Assembly: GCA_014843695.1 (NCBI GenBank)
Contig: CM026397.1
Span: 36,302,924 to 36,366,923, forward strand
From: Archivesica marissinica
Taxonomy: Eukaryota > Mollusca > Bivalvia > Venerida > Vesicomyidae
Direction of reading: 5' to 3'
DNA: 64,000 nt
Within the stretch, counting starts at the first letter, position 1, and every line of letters begins with the position of its first letter. Made by a program: the position numbers and the translations under genes. This document shows positions 59,140 through 64,000 of this stretch, piece by piece. The notes under the pieces were generated by a model. It saw only the letters and a program-made list of their open reading frames with translations. It searched no databases and had not been told where the DNA came from.

Positions 59140-62100
59140 AACAACCAAAGTAGCAAGGCAATATTGTATTATTGTCGTAGTTATGGAAACAACCAAGTAG
59201 CCAGGCAATATTGTATTATTGTCGTAGGCTATGGAAACAACCAAGTAGCCAGGCAATATTGTATTATTGTCGTAGTTATGGAAACAACCAAGTAGCCAGG
59301 CAATATTGTATTATTGTCGTAGTTATGGAAACAACCAAGTAGCAATGCAATATTGTATTATTGTCGTAGTTATGGAAACAACCAAGTAGCAAGGCAATAT
59401 TGTATTATTGTCGTAGCTATGGAAACAACCAAGTAGCCAGGCAATATTGTATTATTGTCGTAGGCTATGGAAACAACCAAGTAGCCAGGCAATATTGTAT
59501 TATTGTCGTAGTTATGGAAACAACGAAGTAGCCAGGCAATATTGTATTATTGTCGTAGTTATGGAAACAACCAAGTAGCCAGGCAATATTGTATTATTGT
59601 CGTAGGCTATGGAAACAACCAAGTAGCCAGGCAATATTGTATTATTGTCGTAGTTATGGAAACAACCAAGTAGCAAGGCAATATTGTATTATTGTCGTAG
59701 TTATGGAAACAACCAAGTAGCAAGGCAATATTGTATTATTGTCGTAGTTATGGAAACAACCAAGTAGCAAGGCAATATTGTATTATTGTCGTAGCTATGG
59801 AAACAACCAAGTAGCCAGGCAATATTGTATTATTGTCGTAGCTATGGAAACAACCAAGTAGCCAGGCAATATTGTATTATTGTCGTAGCTATGGAAACAA
59901 CCAAGTAGCAAGGCAATATTGTATTATTGTCGTAGCTATGGAAACAACCAAGTAGCCAGGCAATATTGTATTATTGTCGTAGTTATGGAAACAACGAATT
60001 AGCCAGGCAATATTGTATTATTGTCGTAGTTATGGAAACAACGAAGTAGCCAGGCAATATTGTATTATTGTCGTAGTTATGGAAACAACCAAGTAGCAAG
60101 GCAATATTGTATTATTGTCGTAGTTATGGAAACAACCAAGTAGCCAGGCAATATTGTATTATTGTCGTAGTTATGGAAACAACCAAGTAGCCAGGCAATA
60201 TTGTATTATTGTCGTAGCTATGGAAACAACCAAGTAGCCAGGCAATATTTTATTATTGAGGTAGGCTATGGAAACAACCAAGTAGCCAGGCAATATTGTA
60301 TTATTGTCGTAGCTATGGAAACAACCAAGACGCAATGCAATATTGTATTATTGTCGTAGTTATGGAAACAACCAAGTAGCAATGCAATATTTTATTATTG
60401 TCGTAGTTATGGAAACAATGAAGTAGCCAGTCAATATTGTAGTATTGTCGTAGTTATGGAAACAATGAAGTAGCCAGGAAATATTGTATTATTGTCGTAG
60501 GCTATGGAAACAACCAAGTAGCCAGGCAATATTGTATTATTGTCGTAGGCTATGGAAACAACCAAGTACCCAGGCAATATTGTATTATTGTCGTAGTTAT
60601 GGAAACAACCAAGTAGCCAGGCAATATTGTATTATTGTCGTAGGCTATGGAAACAACCAAGTAGCCAGGCAATATTGTATTATTGTCGTAGGCTATGGAA
60701 ACAACCAAGTAGCCAGGCAATATTGTATTATTGTCGTAGGCTATGGAAACAACCAAGTAGCCAGGCAATATTGTATTATTGTCGTAGCTATGGAAACAAC
60801 CAAGTAGCCAGGCAATATTGTATTATTGTCGTAGTTATGGAAACAACCAAGTAGCCAGGCAATATTGTATTATTGTCGTAGTTATGGAAACAACCAAGTA
60901 GCCAGGCAATATTGTATTATTGTCGTAGTTATGGAAACAACCAAGTAGCCAGGCAATATTGTATTATTGTCGTAGTTATGGAAACAACCAAGTAGCAAGG
61001 CAATATTGTATTATTGTCGTAGTTATGGAAACAACCAAGTAGCCAGGCAATATTGTATTATTGTCGTAGTTATGGAAACAACCAAGTAGCAATGCAATAT
61101 TGTATTATTGTCGTAGTTATGGAAACAACCAAGTAGCCAGGCAATATTGTATTATTGTCGTAGCTATGGAAACAACCAAGTAGCCAGGCAATATTGTATT
61201 ATTGTCGTAGTTATGGAAACAACGAATTAGCCAGGCAATATTGTATTATTGTCGTAGTTATGGAAACAACGAAGTAGCCAGGAAATATTGTATTATTGTC
61301 GTAGGCTATGGAAACACCCAAGTAGCAAGGCAATATTGTATTATTGTCGTAGTTATGGAAACAACCAAGTAGCATGGCAATATTGTATTATTGTCGTAGT
61401 TATGGAAACAACCAAGTAGCCAGGCAATATTGTATTATTGTCGTAGGCTATGGAAACAACCAAGTAGCATGGCAATATTGTATTATTGTCGTAGCTATGG
61501 AAACAACCAAGTAGCCAGGCAATATTGTATTATTGGTAGGCTATGGAAACAACCAAGTAGCAATGCAATATTGTATTATTGTCGTAGCTATGGAAACAAC
61601 CAAGTAGCAATGCAATATTGTATTATTGTCGTAGCTATGGAAACAACCAAGTAGCCAGGCAATATTGTATTATTGTCGTAGGCTATGGAAACAACGAAGT
61701 AGCCAGGCAATATTGTATTATTGTCGTAGTTATGGAAACAACGAAGTAGCCAGGCAATATTGTTTTATTGTCGTAGTTATGGAAACAACGAAGTAGCCAG
61801 GAAATATTGTATTATTGTCGTAGGCTATGGAAACCACCAAGTAGCCAGGCAATATTTTATTATTGTCGTAGTTATGGAAACAACCAAGTAGCAAGGCAAT
61901 ATTGTATTATTGTCGTAGTTATGGAAACAACCAAGTAGCAAGGCAATATTGTATTATTGTTGTAGTCTATGGAAACAACCAAGTAGCAAGGCAATATTGT
62001 ATTATTGTCGTAGCTATGGAAACAACCAAGTAGCAATGCAATATTGTATTATTGTCATAGTTATGGAAACAACCAAGTAGCCAGGCAATATTGTATTATT

Positions 62101-64000
62101 GTCGTAGCTATGGAAACAACCAAGTAACCAGGCAATATTGTATTATTGTCGTAGGCTATGGAAACAACCAAGTAGCAAGGCAATATTGCATTATTGTCGT
62201 AGTTATTGAAACAACCAAGTAGCCAGGCAATATTGTATTATTGTCGTAGGCTATGGAAACAACCAAGTACCCAGGCAATATTGTATTATTGTCGTAGTTA
62301 TGGAAACAACCAAGTAGCCAGGCAATATTGTATTATTGTCGTAGCTATGGAAACAACCAAGTAGCCAGGCAATATTGTATTATTGTCGTAGGCTATGGAA
62401 ACAACCAAGTAGCAAGGCAATATTGTATTATTGTCGTAGTTATGGAAACAACCAAGTAGCCAGGCAATATTGTATTATTGTCGTAGGCTATGGAAACAAC
62501 CAAGTAGCCAGGCAATATTGTATTATTGTCGTAGCTATGGAAACAACCAAGTAGCAGGCAATATTTTATTATTGAGGTAGGCTATGGAAACAACCAAGTA
62601 GCCAGGCAATATTGTATTATTGTCGTAGCTATGGAAACAACCAAGAGCAATGCAATATTGTATTATTGTCGTAGTTATGGAAACAACCAAGTAGCAATGC
62701 AATATTGTATTATTGTCGTAGTTATGGAAACAACCAAGTAGCCAGCAATATTGTATTATTGTCGTAGTTATGGAAACAACCAAGTAGCCAGGCAATATTG
62801 TATTATTGTCGTAGCTATGGAAACAACCAAGTAGCCAGGCAATATTGTATTATTGTCGTAGTTATGGAAACAACCAAGTAGCCAGGCAATATTGTATTAT
62901 TGTCGTAGCTATGGAAACAACCAAGTAGCCAGGCAATATTGTATTATTGTCGTAGGCTATGGAAACAACCAAGTAGCCAGGCAATATTGTATTATTGTCG
63001 TAGCTATGGAAACAACCAAGTAGCCAGGCAATATTGTATTATTGTCGTAGTTATGGAAACAACCAAGTAGCCAGGCAATATTGTATTATTGTCGTAGTTA
63101 TGGAAACAACCAAGTAGCAAGGCAATATTGTATTATTGTCGTAGTTATGGAAACAACCAAGTAGCAAGGCAATATTGTATTATTGTCGTAGTTATGGAAA
63201 CAACCAAGTAGCCAGGCAATATTGTATTATTGTCGTAGTTATGGAAACAACCAAGTAGCAAGGCAATATTGTATTATTGTCGTAGTTATGGAAACAACCA
63301 AGTAGCCAGGCAATATTGTATTATTGTCGTAGCTATGGAAACAACCAAGTAGCCAGGCAATATTGTATTATTGTCGTAGCTATGGAAACAACCAAGTAGC
63401 CAGGCAATATTGTATTATTGTCGTAGTTATGGAAACAACGAAGTAGCCAGGCAATATTGTATTATTGTCGTAGTTATGGAAACAACGAAGTAGCCAGGCA
63501 TATTGTATTATTGTCGTAGGCTATGGAAACACCAAGTAGCCAGGCAATATTTATTATTGTCGTAGTTATGGAAACAACCAAGTAGCAAGGCAATATTGTA
63601 TTATTGTCGTAGTTATGGAAACAACCAAGTAGCCGGCAATATTGTATTATTGTCGTAGTCTATGGAAACAACCAAGTAGCAAGGCAATATTGTATTATTG
63701 TCGTAGCTATGGAAACAACCAAGTAGCAAGGCAATATTGTATTATTGTCGTAGCTATGGAAACAACCAAGTAGCCAGGCAATATTGTATTATTGTCGTAG
63801 CTATGGAAACAACCAAGTAGCCAGGCAATATTGTATTATTGTCGTAGTTATGGAAACAACCAAGTAGCCAGGCAATATTGTATTATTGTCGTAGCTATGG
63901 AAACAACCAAGTAGCCAGGCAATATTGTATTATTGTCGTAGCTATGGAAACAACCAAGTAGCCAGCAATATTGTATTATTGTCGTAGCTATGGAAACAAC
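59140..64000. repeat. Satellite array, 47-48 bp unit, about 100 copies, runs off the window
   Basis: The unit contains ggcaatattgtattattgtc, gtagttatggaaacaaccaa and gtagcca. Two length classes occur (gtagttatgg or gtagctatgg, and gtaggctatgg with one extra base), along with gcca/gcaa/gcat variants. Rare variants recur at long spacing, showing higher-order duplication. Confidence 0.97.

Overview
The window is invertebrate nuclear DNA, most likely from a bivalve mollusc. The evidence is AT-rich sequence, short GT-AG exons, many tRNA-headed SINEs, short inverted-repeat transposons and many minisatellites. A heterodont such as a dreissenid is a guess from the look of the repeats; no taxonomic search was possible. 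There is no sign of prokaryotic gene organisation.

One gene dominates: a receptor-type protein tyrosine phosphatase on the + strand, assembled here from 32 coding exons between 772 and 47566. Its 5' end lies outside the window. All 31 internal junctions are GT-AG and phase-compatible, so the exons join into one open frame of about 1461 residues ending in TGA at 47564-47566. Domain order is: two EGF-like exons (772-2811), one Ig-like domain (4773-6342), FN3-type modules (7937-21688) with an R-S-R-R furin-type site in the last, a transmembrane helix (23752-23866), a juxtamembrane segment with a Y-G-N-I motif, a catalytic PTP domain D1 (28423 to about 36998; WPD loop and [11 protein letters not shown]-loop intact), and a second PTP domain D2 (38047-47566; WPD changed to WVE, P-loop HCMNGANRSG) that is probably a pseudophosphatase. 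The membrane-proximal region and D2 look most like the R2B (mu/kappa) RPTP class, but EGF modules precede the Ig domain in the visible part.

Introns and the 3' flank are packed with repeats: at least four tRNA-derived SINE groups (called A, B, C and D here), several non-autonomous inverted-repeat elements, a LINE C-terminal remnant at 34166-34500, and about 20 tandem arrays. The flank from about 48.1 to 59.1 kb holds no gene I can support. The last 4.85 kb (59140-64000) is one 47-48 bp satellite running off the window.

The most unusual signal is how the arrays sit against the exons. At five of 31 introns the end of the upstream exon plus its 5' splice site is itself tandemly duplicated, from 2 up to about 15 copies, leaving extra copies of the junction. 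Five further arrays stop 50-110 bp before a 3' splice site. One intronic minisatellite (7140-7855) appears to be an amplified terminal inverted repeat of a transposon family found intact elsewhere in the window.
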